DNA from: an uncultured Eubacterium sp.
GTDB lineage: Bacteria > Bacillota > Clostridia > Lachnospirales > Lachnospiraceae
DNA length: 33,925 nt
NCBI GenBank assembly: GCA_910584645.1
Contig: CAJUAU010000030.1
Location: 1-33,925 of the forward strand
Direction: 5' to 3'
Positions 15,524 through 24,585 of this stretch are shown piece after piece. How positions within the stretch are numbered: position 1 is the stretch's first letter; each line of letters starts with the position of its first letter. Made by a program: the position numbers and the translations under genes. The notes under the pieces were generated by a model that was not told the origin of the DNA, did not search any database, and was given only the letters and a program-made list of their open reading frames with translations.

Positions 15524-15721
15524 ATGCAGGGTGATAGCTGGAATGATTTTGCAAAAAGCGGAAAAGTATCGGATTACTTAAAATACGTAGATTCCGCAAG
15601 AAATACAACGGATGAATATAGGGAATTTTCAGGGAGAATGAAAGAGTCTAATCGTATGGAGTCGATGCAGCATGCAGGAAAAAGTGACGGGAATGGTGCT
15701 TTCGGGCACTCCGGTTGGTGA
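15524..15721 (+). CDS. YqzL-like small protein with long C-terminal extension
   Basis: The product has 65 residues. The N-terminal segment SWNDFAKSGKVSDYLKYVD fits the YqzL pattern (W..F..TG.I..YL.YK) of a short protein encoded between era and recO in many Firmicutes; its function is unknown. CGGAGG at about 15510 gives a well-spaced ribosome binding site. The usual YqzL is about 45 residues. Here about 40 extra polar residues follow, and the last 50 bases overlap the start of recO in another frame. The overlap suggests translational coupling to recO. The alternative is that the gene really is chance read-through, but the RBS and position argue against it. Confidence 0.68.
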   Translation: MQGDSWNDFAKSGKVSDYLKYVDSARNTTDEYREFSGRMKESNRMESMQHAGKSDGNGAFGHSGW

Positions 15722-16421
15722 AAATGACAAACGGATCGTGATACTTACGAAGGAGCGGGGTAAGATCTCCGCCTTTGCCAGAGGGGCGAGACGGGCAAAG
15801 AGCCCTTTGCTGGCGGCCTGTGAGCCCTTTACCTTTGGGGAATTTAGTGTATACCGGGGCAGAGATTCCTATACGGTCTCTTCTGTCGACGTGAAAAATT
15901 ATTTTTCAGAGCTGCGGGAGGAGCTGGAGGATATTTACATGGGAATGTATTTCTGTGAGGTGGCAGATTATTTTACCAGGGAAAATCTCGATGCCAGAGA
16001 AGTATTGAAACTTCTCTACCAGTCGCTGCGGGCTCTCAAGGTACCGTCGCTGAACCGGGTCCTTGTAAAGACGGTTTTTGAATTTAAAATGATCGCAGTA
16101 AACGGGGAAGCCCCCCGTTTATTTGCGTGTATTGACTGTGGAAAAAAAGAAGAACTTTTTTACTTTCATGACCAGCAGGCGGGGATCCTTTGTGAAGAGT
16201 GCTACCATAAAGCGCCCTACAGCGGGAAGGGCGCAGTAAAAATAATGGGAACTACTACATACATTTTGCAGCGTATTCTTGCTACGCCCGTAGAAAAACT
16301 TTATACTTTCAGTGTGAAAGAACCAGTGCAGAAAGAATTGGAGCAGGTGGTAAAAAGATATTTTTCGACAAGAGTAGACCGCCGTTTCCGCGCTGCTGAG
16401 TTTATGGAAATGTTAGTGTGA
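15672..16421 (+). CDS. recO: DNA repair protein RecO
   Basis: The product has 249 residues and is the recombination mediator that, with RecR, loads RecA on SSB-coated DNA and anneals strands. The N-terminal OB fold begins VTGMVLSGTPVGENDKRIVI and continues KERGKISAFARGARRAKSPL, which aligns with the family from the first residue and supports ATG 15672. A four-cysteine zinc site is present: C153 and C156 (CIDC) with C174 and C177 (CEEC). The start lies inside the preceding yqzL-like gene with only a weak GGAG 9-10 bases before it, so coupled translation is likely. It ends 13 bases from the convergent dehydrogenase gene with no visible terminator. Confidence 0.96.
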   Translation: MQEKVTGMVLSGTPVGENDKRIVILTKERGKISAFARGARRAKSPLLAACEPFTFGEFSVYRGRDSYTVSSVDVKNYFSELREELEDIYMGMYFCEVADYFTRENLDAREVLKLLYQSLRALKVPSLNRVLVKTVFEFKMIAVNGEAPRLFACIDCGKKEELFYFHDQQAGILCEECYHKAPYSGKGAVKIMGTTTYILQRILATPVEKLYTFSVKEPVQKELEQVVKRYFSTRVDRRFRAAEFMEMLV

Positions 16422-16434
16422 CGGCCTTAAACTA

Positions 16435-17406
16435 CTAGATCTCGTTTGAGCACTTTCCCGTGTGATAATATTCCTCCAGATTGGAGAGAGTGACGCTGGC
16501 GATATTTTTCAGCGCTTCCTCTGTGAGAAATGCCTGGTGGGAGGTAAGGATCACATTGGGCCGGGATACCAGGATGGAGAGGATATCATCCTTGATCACG
16601 ATATTGGAGAAATCTTCATAAAATAAATCCGATTCCTCCTCGTACACATCCAGTCCCGCAGCTCCGATCTTGCCAGAAGTCAGTCCATCCAGAAGTGCCT
16701 GGCTCTCGATCAGGCTTCCCCTGGAAGTGTTGATGATATAGACACCCTGTTTCATCCGGGCAATGCTGTCTTTATTGATCAGGTGGTGAGATTCCCTGGT
16801 CAGCGGACAGTGGAGAGATATGATGTCACTTTTGGCAAACAGCGTGTCCAGGTCTGCATAAGGAATATCCGAATCCTTTACCGGATAGGGATCATAGGCG
16901 ATGATCTCCGCTCCGAATCCCCGGCAGATATTGATAAATACCCGTCCGATTTGGCCAGTGCCGATGACACCGATGGTCTTACCGTGGATATCAAAGCCGA
17001 TCAGGCGGTTCAGGCTGAAATTAAAGTCTCTGGTCCGGATGTATGCCTTGTGTATCTTCCGGTTCAGGGTCAGGATCAGCGCCATAGCGTGTTCTGCCAC
17101 AGCGTAGGGTGAGTAATAGGGAACCCGCAGTACTTTTACCTTTCCCTTAGCGGCCTGGATGTCTACATTGTTAAAACCGGAGCACCGCATGGCGAGAACC
17201 GGGACCTGTTCTTCGTACAGGGTATCGATCACCCTCTTGTCGATCTCATCATTGACAAAGGCGATGACTCCGTCATAACCACGGACCAGTTTACAGGTTT
17301 TGGGTGTCAATTTCCCTTCAAAATAATCAATTTCTAAAGATTCATTATATTCGTCAAACCATATTCTGTCGTATGGTTTCGTATCAAAAAAAGCAATTTT
17401 TTTCAT
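16435..17406 (-). CDS. D-lactate dehydrogenase-type D-2-hydroxyacid dehydrogenase
   Basis: The product has 323 residues. D-isomer 2-hydroxyacid dehydrogenases reduce 2-keto acids, here most likely pyruvate to D-lactate with NADH. The Rossmann motif is VIGTGQIGR, with an acidic residue at the end of the second strand (AYDPYP) favouring NAD. The catalytic Arg is in NTSRGSL, the Glu in LDVYEEES and the His in TSHQAF; the NVILTSHQAFLTEEAL ending is typical of the LdhA group. The frame reaches ATG 17418, but GGAGG sits just upstream of the ATG at 17406, which I choose. It is divergent from the ABC importer genes. Other hydroxyacid substrates cannot be excluded. Confidence 0.88.
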   Translation of the reverse strand: MKKIAFFDTKPYDRIWFDEYNESLEIDYFEGKLTPKTCKLVRGYDGVIAFVNDEIDKRVIDTLYEEQVPVLAMRCSGFNNVDIQAAKGKVKVLRVPYYSPYAVAEHAMALILTLNRKIHKAYIRTRDFNFSLNRLIGFDIHGKTIGVIGTGQIGRVFINICRGFGAEIIAYDPYPVKDSDIPYADLDTLFAKSDIISLHCPLTRESHHLINKDSIARMKQGVYIINTSRGSLIESQALLDGLTSGKIGAAGLDVYEEESDLFYEDFSNIVIKDDILSILVSRPNVILTSHQAFLTEEALKNIASVTLSNLEEYYHTGKCSNEI

Positions 17407-17513
17407 GTTTTCCTCCATTCTTCTGTATTATTTCCCAAGGGCGGGTGCGCCGGGGAAATGCCATGTTATCCCTATCGTTTCCGGTTGTTTATCTGAATAT
17501 ACATAGCGGTTTT

Positions 17514-17542
17514 TTCACAAAATGACAAAAATTTCATACAAT
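17514..17542 (+). promoter_or_regulatory. Probable promoter of the NitT/TauT-type ABC genes
   Basis: TTCACA (17514-17519) and TACAAT (17537-17542) are 17 bases apart, each one mismatch from consensus. Transcription would begin near 17549 and reach GGGGAGG at 17557-17563 before the ATG at 17570. A start near 17549 would exclude the longer reading frame that opens at 17522, supporting the ATG 17570 start. Confidence 0.5.
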
Positions 17543-17569
17543 GAGGTATATCTACAGGGGAGGCAGCGT

Positions 17570-18343
17570 ATGGGAAATATTTTGTCATTTCGTCATATAT
17601 CCTATTCCTACCACAGTGTAAACGGAGAAACCCTCGCTTTAGATGATCTGAGTTTTGATGTGAAAGACGGAGAATTTCTCGCTGTCGTCGGTCCCAGCGG
17701 CTGCGGCAAATCCACCCTGCTTTCTATCATCGCCGGCCTGATCGAGCCGGACTCCGGAGAGGTTTTGATCGGAAATACACAGCGGGATAAATCGGGTGTG
17801 AATATCGGTTACATGCTTCAGAGGGATCATCTTCTGGACTGGAAAAATACCTGGCAGAATGCAGCGTTAGGCCTATCGATCCAGAAGAAAAACCAGGACG
17901 GGGATAAGATCATGCTGCTGAATCATCTGTTTCAGACCTATGGCCTGGTGTCTTTTGAAAAGGCAAAGCCATCGGAGCTCTCCGGCGGCATGCGTCAGAG
18001 AGTTGCACTGATCCGTACACTGTTGATGGAACCGGACCTGCTTCTTCTGGACGAACCATTTTCCGCGCTGGACTACCAGACCAGACTGGAGGTCTCGGAC
18101 GATATCTGGAAGATCATAAAAAAAGAAAAAAAGACGGCGATCCTTATCACCCATGATATTTCGGAAGCCATCAGTATGGGAGACCGGGTTCTGGTCCTCA
18201 CTTCCAGACCGGCGCAGTTGAAAAAAGAGATCTGTATCGATCTCAGTTATGAGGGGGAGATCACTCCGTTCAAGGCGAGGAGTACACCGGAATTTCAAAA
18301 TTATTTCAATGAAATATGGGAGGAACTGAACGGTGGAAAATAA
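17570..18343 (+). CDS. NitT/TauT-family ABC importer, ATP-binding protein
   Basis: The product has 257 residues and belongs to the nitrate/sulfonate/taurine/thiamine-precursor ABC ATPases. Walker A GPSGCGKST is at residues 41-49, the Q-loop in GYMLQRDHLL, signature LSGGMRQRV, Walker B LLLLDEPFSALD, and the switch His in LITHDISEA. The frame opens at 17522 but GGGGAGG fits ATG 17570, and conserved similarity begins there. The permease gene overlaps its last 11 bases. No substrate-binding protein is adjacent, so the substrate (aromatic sulfonate, taurine, pyrimidine precursor or other) cannot be told. Confidence 0.92.
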   Translation: MGNILSFRHISYSYHSVNGETLALDDLSFDVKDGEFLAVVGPSGCGKSTLLSIIAGLIEPDSGEVLIGNTQRDKSGVNIGYMLQRDHLLDWKNTWQNAALGLSIQKKNQDGDKIMLLNHLFQTYGLVSFEKAKPSELSGGMRQRVALIRTLLMEPDLLLLDEPFSALDYQTRLEVSDDIWKIIKKEKKTAILITHDISEAISMGDRVLVLTSRPAQLKKEICIDLSYEGEITPFKARSTPEFQNYFNEIWEELNGGK

Positions 18344-19160
18344 AATATCGATCCGTAAATTAAAGCAAAGTCTTTCCGGGGACGTATCGGAGCGCCAGAA
18401 GGAATTTATCCTTTCCTGTATCCGTCAGAAACGGAAGGTGAGGATACTCCAGATCAGTATATTTATTCTTTTTATCCTGGTCTGGGAAGTGACGGCCCAT
18501 TTTGGCATCATTGATCCCTTTGTATTCAGCAGTCCCTCCCGCATGGCTGAATGTTTCCTTCAGCTCTCGGCAGACGGAAGTATATATTATCACATCGGAG
18601 TGACGTTGTTTGAGACATTTTTAAGTTTCTTTTTTATCATGTTTTTTGGGATTCTCATCGCCATCCTGCTCTGGTGGAACGATACGGTGGCAAAGGTGAG
18701 TGAGCCCTATCTGGTGGTGCTGAACAGTCTGCCCAAGACCGCCCTCGCCCCGGTGTTTATCGTCTGGCTGGGAAATAATATGAAGACCATCATAGTGGCG
18801 GCTGTTTCGGTGGCTGTCTTCGGAAGCATAATCACACTTTTTACAGCCTTCTGTTCCGTGGAAGAGGAAAAGATCAAACTCATCCGTACCCTGGGAGGAA
18901 ACCGTGTCGATATATTAAGGTATATTGTGTTGCCGGGAAATGCCCACACCATCGTCAGTAATATGAAAGTCAATATCGGGCTGTCCCTGGTGGGCGTTAT
19001 TATCGGTGAATTTCTCGCTGCCAATGCGGGACTGGGTTATCTGATCGTATACGGCAGCCAGGTATTTAAACTGGATTATGTGATCTTGAGTATTGTGATC
19101 CTGTGTATTGTGGCCACAGGGCTCTACAAGGGGCTGGAAGCGCTGGAAAAGCGCTGGTGA
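18333..19160 (+). CDS. NitT/TauT-family ABC importer, permease
   Basis: The product has 275 residues with a 35-residue basic N-terminal stretch, then about six membrane segments and the binding-protein-dependent permease (BPD_transp_1) loop in the form EEEKIKLIRTLGGNRVDILRYIVLP. The domain is SsuC/TauC-like. GGGAGG precedes a GTG start at 18333, which overlaps the ATPase stop by 11 bases and implies coupled translation. There is no later in-frame start with an equal signal. It closes the two-gene unit; the next gene is 189 bases further on, after a hairpin. The missing periplasmic-type binding protein must be encoded elsewhere or has been lost. Confidence 0.9.
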   Translation: MENKISIRKLKQSLSGDVSERQKEFILSCIRQKRKVRILQISIFILFILVWEVTAHFGIIDPFVFSSPSRMAECFLQLSADGSIYYHIGVTLFETFLSFFFIMFFGILIAILLWWNDTVAKVSEPYLVVLNSLPKTALAPVFIVWLGNNMKTIIVAAVSVAVFGSIITLFTAFCSVEEEKIKLIRTLGGNRVDILRYIVLPGNAHTIVSNMKVNIGLSLVGVIIGEFLAANAGLGYLIVYGSQVFKLDYVILSIVILCIVATGLYKGLEALEKRW

Positions 19161-19180
19161 AAACATAAAATTTTTATTAA

Positions 19181-19229
19181 GGAAAAGTCTGGCAAACGCC
19201 TTGAAACAGCAGTTTTGCCGGGCTTTTCC
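19181..19229 (+). terminator. Hairpin after the ABC permease gene, possible terminator
   Basis: GGAAAAG (19181-19187) pairs with CTTTTCC (19223-19229), and GGCAAA (19191-19196) with TTTGCC (19214-19219), with a three-base internal mismatch between them. No U-tract follows, but a second short CGGGG/CCCCG stem followed by seven T residues ends near 19282. The two together plausibly end the ABC transcript. Confidence 0.45.
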
Positions 19230-19283
19230 GTGCGCCTGGCAGGACGCGGGGGAAAAGATAGAGCGTAACCCCGTATTTTTTTG

Positions 19284-19312
19284 TTGAATTATGCGTAAAA
19301 ATATGGTAGCAT
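19284..19312 (+). promoter_or_regulatory. Possible promoter of the M60/dockerin protease gene
   Basis: TTGAAT (19284-19289) and TAGCAT (19307-19312) are 17 bases apart. The -10 is weak (4 of 6). The preceding hairpins and the 189-base gap support an independent start for the protease and cohesin-like pair. Confidence 0.4.
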
Positions 19313-19349
19313 TACCCAAAATAGCTAAAATAACGAGTAGAAAGGAAGC

Positions 19350-22300
19350 ATGAGAATGAGGAGATTGATCGCTATATTGCTCACCGGATGTCTGGCCTTT
19401 CAGACCTGGACAGCGGCTGCCCTGCCGGCGGAAGCCAGCTCACGGGGGGACACGGCATCTGTAGAGAACAGTGGGAATATGGATTATGAAAATATGTCAC
19501 AGACAGAGAGCGGACTGGAAGTAGAGATCCGGTCTTCCCGCCTGTTCCCTTTTAAAGGAAAGGCAGAGGTACAGGTCCGTGGCGGCGAGGTAAAAGAATC
19601 CAGAGAACTGGATCTCGGAAGTTCCGGTGCAGCCTCGGATACCCTTCGGTTTGATGTCCCCCAGGGGGAATACACCGTTACGGTCAAGTCTGATAAATTT
19701 GCTGACTATAAACAGAAGGTTCAGGTGTCTAAGGGCTGGGTGTCAAAGATTCAGGTCTGGGCAGCCCGGTATGAAAACGGAAGAGGCGCCAGTCCCGGAT
19801 GGATCCGGCAGGGAGACGTCAATGGAGACGGCGTGATTGACCAGAAGGATACCGAACTGATGTTGTCAGCGGTGCGGGAGGATGCTAAAAAAAGCGATAC
19901 TGATCTGAACCAGGATGGGAATACGGATCTGGTAGATCTGCAGAACATGGTACAGGGAATCGATGAGACACAGGAATCCAATATTGAAAAGCTGGCCCTT
20001 CTCAGAAAAGTGCAGACCGTCGGGGGAACGACGGCAGAGGGCAGTATGGAAGCCTTTCTCAGCCGTTCCGAAGGCATTGTCCTAAAACCATCCGACGCTA
20101 GTGCTGCGATCTCAGCCAGCAATCCAGTGGCCCTTGAATTTACATTAGCAGGGGACGGGGCACAGGAAGAGGCAGAGATCCCAAAGATACAGGGGATCGC
20201 CATTCATGCGCCGATGAAAGCGGAAGATGGCGAAGACGTCTCCAGTGAGATCGTGGATGGAGAAGCACAAGTAGTTGCCGTGGATGAGAAGGGAAATGAA
20301 CAGGAGCTGACGCTTCCTCTTGCCTCAGAATCGAAGCGGAGCATGTCATTGAAGGCATATTCTGCGGATCCGAAGGTTCATGTGGATGCAGATGGTGCAC
20401 TGATCCTGGATCTCGGAACCCAGATCGCTGTTAAGAGAGTGACGATCAAGATCACTGGTACGAAAAAAAACGAGCCGCTGGTCAATCTGGCGAAAGTGGA
20501 GTTTGTCAATAATATGGAGGACCGCATTGCCCCTCCTCAGCTTGATATTCCGACATTAAATGCACCAGTATCGGACAATATGGCTTTGACCGTGTCCTGG
20601 AGTGCACAGAACAATATCACAGGTTATGAAGTCTATGTGTCTGGTCCTGTGAAAGGACAGAAAGAACATGAGACACAGATTGTCCGTGTCTCTGATACAA
20701 TACATACGATCAGCGGGATCAACGATAAAAAACTAATTAATTATGAAACATATAAGATCAAGGTACGTTCGGTAAATGGGGACTGGAAGAGTCCCTGGTC
20801 CAATGAGCAGACGGGAATTCCTAAACCTCAGAAGCTGCCAGCTCCTCCGGATTATGTAAAGGCAGAAGGGGGATACCGTTCCATCAGCGTGTCATGGAAG
20901 GACATGGAAGATGCGGCTGGCTATATGGTATATTACAAAAAGTCATCGGATACAGAATTTAAGCCAGTGGTGAAAGATTTCCAGCCAGTACAGGCAGGAA
21001 CCGGAAAGCTGGAAGATGCACATTATGTGATTTCCGGTCTGGAGGACAATGTAGAATATTCGGTTTATGTCATAAGCTGGAATGAGCTGGGATGGGGCAA
21101 GGCCTCCCTTGTATCCTCGGCAGTTACAAAAGATGATGGGCCGCCTCAGCTTCCCACATATAAACTTTTAAATACCTCCAAAGGCGAGGGAGTATTGAGC
21201 GACCACATTGTAAATGCAACAATCGGTGGAAGCGGGGGTTCCAGGATGGTTGGAAGTCCGCTGGATACATCCGCTGGCAGTGCTCTGGGACTGGTAGATG
21301 ATGATTATGGCTCCTACTGGGTCAAGTCTGACTGGGATGACGGAGTCGCTTATCCAAGTATCGGCAAGGGAATGATCATAACTCTGGATGATGATTATCG
21401 GATGAACTACATGACTTTTGCAGCAGCGGATCAGAAGACTTCGATGGATGCTGTGAGGATCGGATACTGGAACAAGGAAGATCCAGATAAGGAGCAGATC
21501 GTAAATGCCCGCCTGATCCAGAAAAAAGATGAAAATAATAATCCTTACTATATCGTAAAATTTGACAGTGCCATCACGGCAAATAAGATCCACATGTGCC
21601 TCGGCAGAAGCTGGGGAGGTTCTGGAGATCTTATGGCAGGGGAGATACATTTCCACAAATATGACTCCCTGGAAGATGATATCATGGGACTTTACGAAGA
21701 TGAAATGCATACCACTTTGCGCAAAGATGTGACGGAAACTGTCATTGCTGCCCTGGAAGAACGGCTCAATACGGCCGATGCGGAGAGTGGTGAAAAACAT
21801 CCGCTGTTCCAGGAGCTGACATTGGAGATCAAGACGGCAAGAGAGATATTGAATTCCAGGCTGGATCCTTCTCTTGAAGTGGATAACAGGATCACAGCGC
21901 AGAAAGATAAACATCTTGGATTTAGCGGCTTAAATCCATGGCAGCCGTTAGGAAAGACCGCCTATGCCGGTGAGACCCTTCTGGTTTATGTGGGGCACAA
22001 CACAAAGAGAACCGGGGATTCCACGAATCTTCAGTTGATCGTGACCCAGCATCACGCAGAGGCCAACAGCCTTGCTAAAGGCGTCAATCTAAAGATAGGA
22101 AGAAATGAGATCACGGTTCCGCAGCTTACGTCTAATACATTTGAGAGGGGTGGTCAGCTCTACATCGCTTACACTGGAAACAATTCTTCTGACCAGTATG
22201 CCGTCCGTATCAGCGGCGGAAGCAGTATTCCGGTACTAAGTGTATATGGAAAGACCGGCGGTGACCGGACCGAGGCCATCAGCGCTTATGTAAAACAGCT

Positions 22301-24572
22301 TGAGAGCTATGTCAATACGATCCAGCCGGGACATGAGGAAAAACATACTGGCACAAAAAATGTAGATTATGATTATGACGTAACAAACTGTATCCTGAAT
22401 GCTACGGATATCATGATGGAAGATATGATGTATTCGGTTCCTGCCACGCAGGTCTGGGCGGCGATCAAGAATGCAGAAGACAAGACAGAAAAATTAGATC
22501 ATTCCTTGAAGGCAATGGAAGACACGATGACGTTGTTCTACCAGCACAAGGGCCTCAGTGATGACGCAGGAACCAAGAGAGGCAGCAATGCCCTGCCTGC
22601 CCAGCATCTGAATATACGTTACATGAGAATGTTCGCTGGAGCTTTTATGTATGCCTCCGGCAACCACATTGGAGTGGAGTGGGGATCCACCACACTGGCA
22701 GGCGGACCGAATGACTGGTCTGGTTTTGGATGGGGGGTTGCCCATGAGATCGGCCATAATATCAATCAGGGGACCTATGCGGTGGCGGAGATCACGAATA
22801 ACTATTTTGCACAGCTTCTGACGAAGGCGCCAGGAAAGACCAGATTCCAATATCCCAAGGTGTACGAGAAGGTGACCTCTGGAACCATTGGCCGCTCTTC
22901 CAATGTGAGTACGCAGCTGGCATTATACTGGCAGCTCCATCTGGCATTTGATGATCATACGGACGACAGACATATCTTTGCTGATTATGAAGAACAGTTT
23001 AATAACCTCTTCTTCGCCCGTGTGGATACTTATTCCAGAAACCCTGATAAGGCGCCGCAGCCAGGTCTGTCATTGAAGGGAGGCACAGACCAGAATCTTA
23101 TGCGTCTTGCCTGTGCCGCTGCCAATAAAAATATTCTGCCGTTTTTCCAGCGTTGGGGCATGGTGCCGGATGAGGAGACTAAGGCTTACGCTGAAAAATA
23201 CGGAGAAGCAGAGACAAAGGCATTGTATTATGTAAATGACGATGCCAGGGATTACCGCGCAGCCCATACCGGCGAAGAGGGAACGATCCTGGATCAGGAT
23301 GTGGTAACTGCCACCGTGGCGGCGAGATCAAACCAGGTAGAGGTTAGTATTGCAACAGAACAGAACAAGGATCTGATACTCGGTTATGAGATTCTTAGAA
23401 GCATGACTTCAAATGGAAAAAAAGAGACGAAAGTAGTTGGCTTCCAGCCGATAGACACCGCTCAGAACACAGTGTATGTGGATTCCATTTCCTCAATTAA
23501 CAACAGAGTTATGGAGTATGAGGTACGGGCAGTGGATAAGTATCTGAACTATTCCAATCCGGTTCAGGCGGGATCTGTCAAGATCCAGACAGATGGTGTG
23601 CTGGATAAAACAGCATGGACGGTTGAAACCACGATGACATCGGAGGATGATGTGGCGGTTGATCCGGATATCGAAGATCCTGACAGTGGGTATCACGCAG
23701 AAGATCCGGGCAGCATCGGTGAAAAGAAAGTGCACAGCATTGACCGGATCCTCGATCAGGACAGAACAGAGGCAGGGACTTATCACGGTATTAGTGAGGG
23801 AAACGCAGTGATCACCATCGATATGCACAAGACCGAACAGGTAACAGCACTGAAATATCAGGGAGATGCATTGACAGGGATGACCATTGAGGTCAGTCCG
23901 GATGGAACTGCGTGGACAGCAGTAAAAGAAGGTTATGCAGGATTGTCCGGAACCGGGGAACAGACCGTGTGGTTTGATTCTGTGAAGGAAGATTTAAGAG
24001 ACAGCTGGATCGGTACCTACGATGCCAGATATGTGAGAATGACCATTCCGCAGTCCGGTGAGATCACCATCCAGGAGATTGAGATATGCGGGCCATCGGG
24101 AGACAATCTGGAATTTATGGAAGCAGAAGAGAATACGCCGGCAGTTGGCGTGCTGACTGCAGACTATAAGTATGGCAGCCAGGATTCAGATGTAATTAAA
24201 AAAGGTTCTTTGATCTTTACAGGAACCTATAAAGGAAACCCTGCTTACAATGTCGTTGTATTATATGACACAGAAGGAAATGTAATTGGCGCAAAAGAGG
24301 ATGCGGTTCAGGCAGGCCAGGTTATATTTGCCGATGTGCCGGAACAGGGAAATCTTGGCGAGACCTCCAACGGAACATGGGTATATTACGTAGAGCCCGG
24401 TCAGTGGGATGCCGCTTCCCTGCAGAAGATCAAGGGGGTCCGCGGTGAACTTTACCGGGTGGACGATGCCCTGACGTTAGAAGGAGAGCGCATCGTCAGT
24501 GATACCCAGGTGATCCAGCTTCCGGATTCTCTGCCGGATATTACATTAACGGGATCTGGATACGGATCTTGA
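19350..24572 (+). CDS. Secreted dockerin-bearing M60-like (mucin-type) metallopeptidase
   Basis: The product has 1740 residues. An N-terminal signal peptide ends near AEASS. A beta-sandwich (about 53-140) is followed by a type I dockerin with two EF-hand-like loops, D156VNGDG and D185LNQDG (about 150-215). Two fibronectin-III domains (about 395-490 and 495-595) and a discoidin-like F5/8-C domain (about 610-770) precede the M60-like accessory and catalytic regions (about 860-1290). The gluzincin motif is HEIGH at 1132-1136 with E1147 downstream. An Fn3-like domain (about 1309-1412), a second F5/8-C domain (about 1460-1585) and an unassigned C-terminal domain follow. M60 enzymes cleave glycosylated proteins such as mucins. 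RBS AAAGGAAG precedes ATG 19350. It lacks an LPxTG motif; retention may occur through the dockerin. Confidence 0.9.
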   Translation: MRMRRLIAILLTGCLAFQTWTAAALPAEASSRGDTASVENSGNMDYENMSQTESGLEVEIRSSRLFPFKGKAEVQVRGGEVKESRELDLGSSGAASDTLRFDVPQGEYTVTVKSDKFADYKQKVQVSKGWVSKIQVWAARYENGRGASPGWIRQGDVNGDGVIDQKDTELMLSAVREDAKKSDTDLNQDGNTDLVDLQNMVQGIDETQESNIEKLALLRKVQTVGGTTAEGSMEAFLSRSEGIVLKPSDASAAISASNPVALEFTLAGDGAQEEAEIPKIQGIAIHAPMKAEDGEDVSSEIVDGEAQVVAVDEKGNEQELTLPLASESKRSMSLKAYSADPKVHVDADGALILDLGTQIAVKRVTIKITGTKKNEPLVNLAKVEFVNNMEDRIAPPQLDIPTLNAPVSDNMALTVSWSAQNNITGYEVYVSGPVKGQKEHETQIVRVSDTIHTISGINDKKLINYETYKIKVRSVNGDWKSPWSNEQTGIPKPQKLPAPPDYVKAEGGYRSISVSWKDMEDAAGYMVYYKKSSDTEFKPVVKDFQPVQAGTGKLEDAHYVISGLEDNVEYSVYVISWNELGWGKASLVSSAVTKDDGPPQLPTYKLLNTSKGEGVLSDHIVNATIGGSGGSRMVGSPLDTSAGSALGLVDDDYGSYWVKSDWDDGVAYPSIGKGMIITLDDDYRMNYMTFAAADQKTSMDAVRIGYWNKEDPDKEQIVNARLIQKKDENNNPYYIVKFDSAITANKIHMCLGRSWGGSGDLMAGEIHFHKYDSLEDDIMGLYEDEMHTTLRKDVTETVIAALEERLNTADAESGEKHPLFQELTLEIKTAREILNSRLDPSLEVDNRITAQKDKHLGFSGLNPWQPLGKTAYAGETLLVYVGHNTKRTGDSTNLQLIVTQHHAEANSLAKGVNLKIGRNEITVPQLTSNTFERGGQLYIAYTGNNSSDQYAVRISGGSSIPVLSVYGKTGGDRTEAISAYVKQLESYVNTIQPGHEEKHTGTKNVDYDYDVTNCILNATDIMMEDMMYSVPATQVWAAIKNAEDKTEKLDHSLKAMEDTMTLFYQHKGLSDDAGTKRGSNALPAQHLNIRYMRMFAGAFMYASGNHIGVEWGSTTLAGGPNDWSGFGWGVAHEIGHNINQGTYAVAEITNNYFAQLLTKAPGKTRFQYPKVYEKVTSGTIGRSSNVSTQLALYWQLHLAFDDHTDDRHIFADYEEQFNNLFFARVDTYSRNPDKAPQPGLSLKGGTDQNLMRLACAAANKNILPFFQRWGMVPDEETKAYAEKYGEAETKALYYVNDDARDYRAAHTGEEGTILDQDVVTATVAARSNQVEVSIATEQNKDLILGYEILRSMTSNGKKETKVVGFQPIDTAQNTVYVDSISSINNRVMEYEVRAVDKYLNYSNPVQAGSVKIQTDGVLDKTAWTVETTMTSEDDVAVDPDIEDPDSGYHAEDPGSIGEKKVHSIDRILDQDRTEAGTYHGISEGNAVITIDMHKTEQVTALKYQGDALTGMTIEVSPDGTAWTAVKEGYAGLSGTGEQTVWFDSVKEDLRDSWIGTYDARYVRMTIPQSGEITIQEIEICGPSGDNLEFMEAEENTPAVGVLTADYKYGSQDSDVIKKGSLIFTGTYKGNPAYNVVVLYDTEGNVIGAKEDAVQAGQVIFADVPEQGNLGETSNGTWVYYVEPGQWDAASLQKIKGVRGELYRVDDALTLEGERIVSDTQVIQLPDSLPDITLTGSGYGS

Positions 24573-24585
24573 TATGGAGGTAAAC

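Noticed and set aside
17500..17530. Rex-like NADH-responsive operator near the D-LDH promoter
   Set aside because: A TTGTGA half-site (minus strand) is visible, but the second half of the inverted repeat is missing.
21168..21914. 248-residue minus-strand open frame inside the M60 protease
   Set aside because: Antisense to the discoidin/M60 region with no RBS or promoter.
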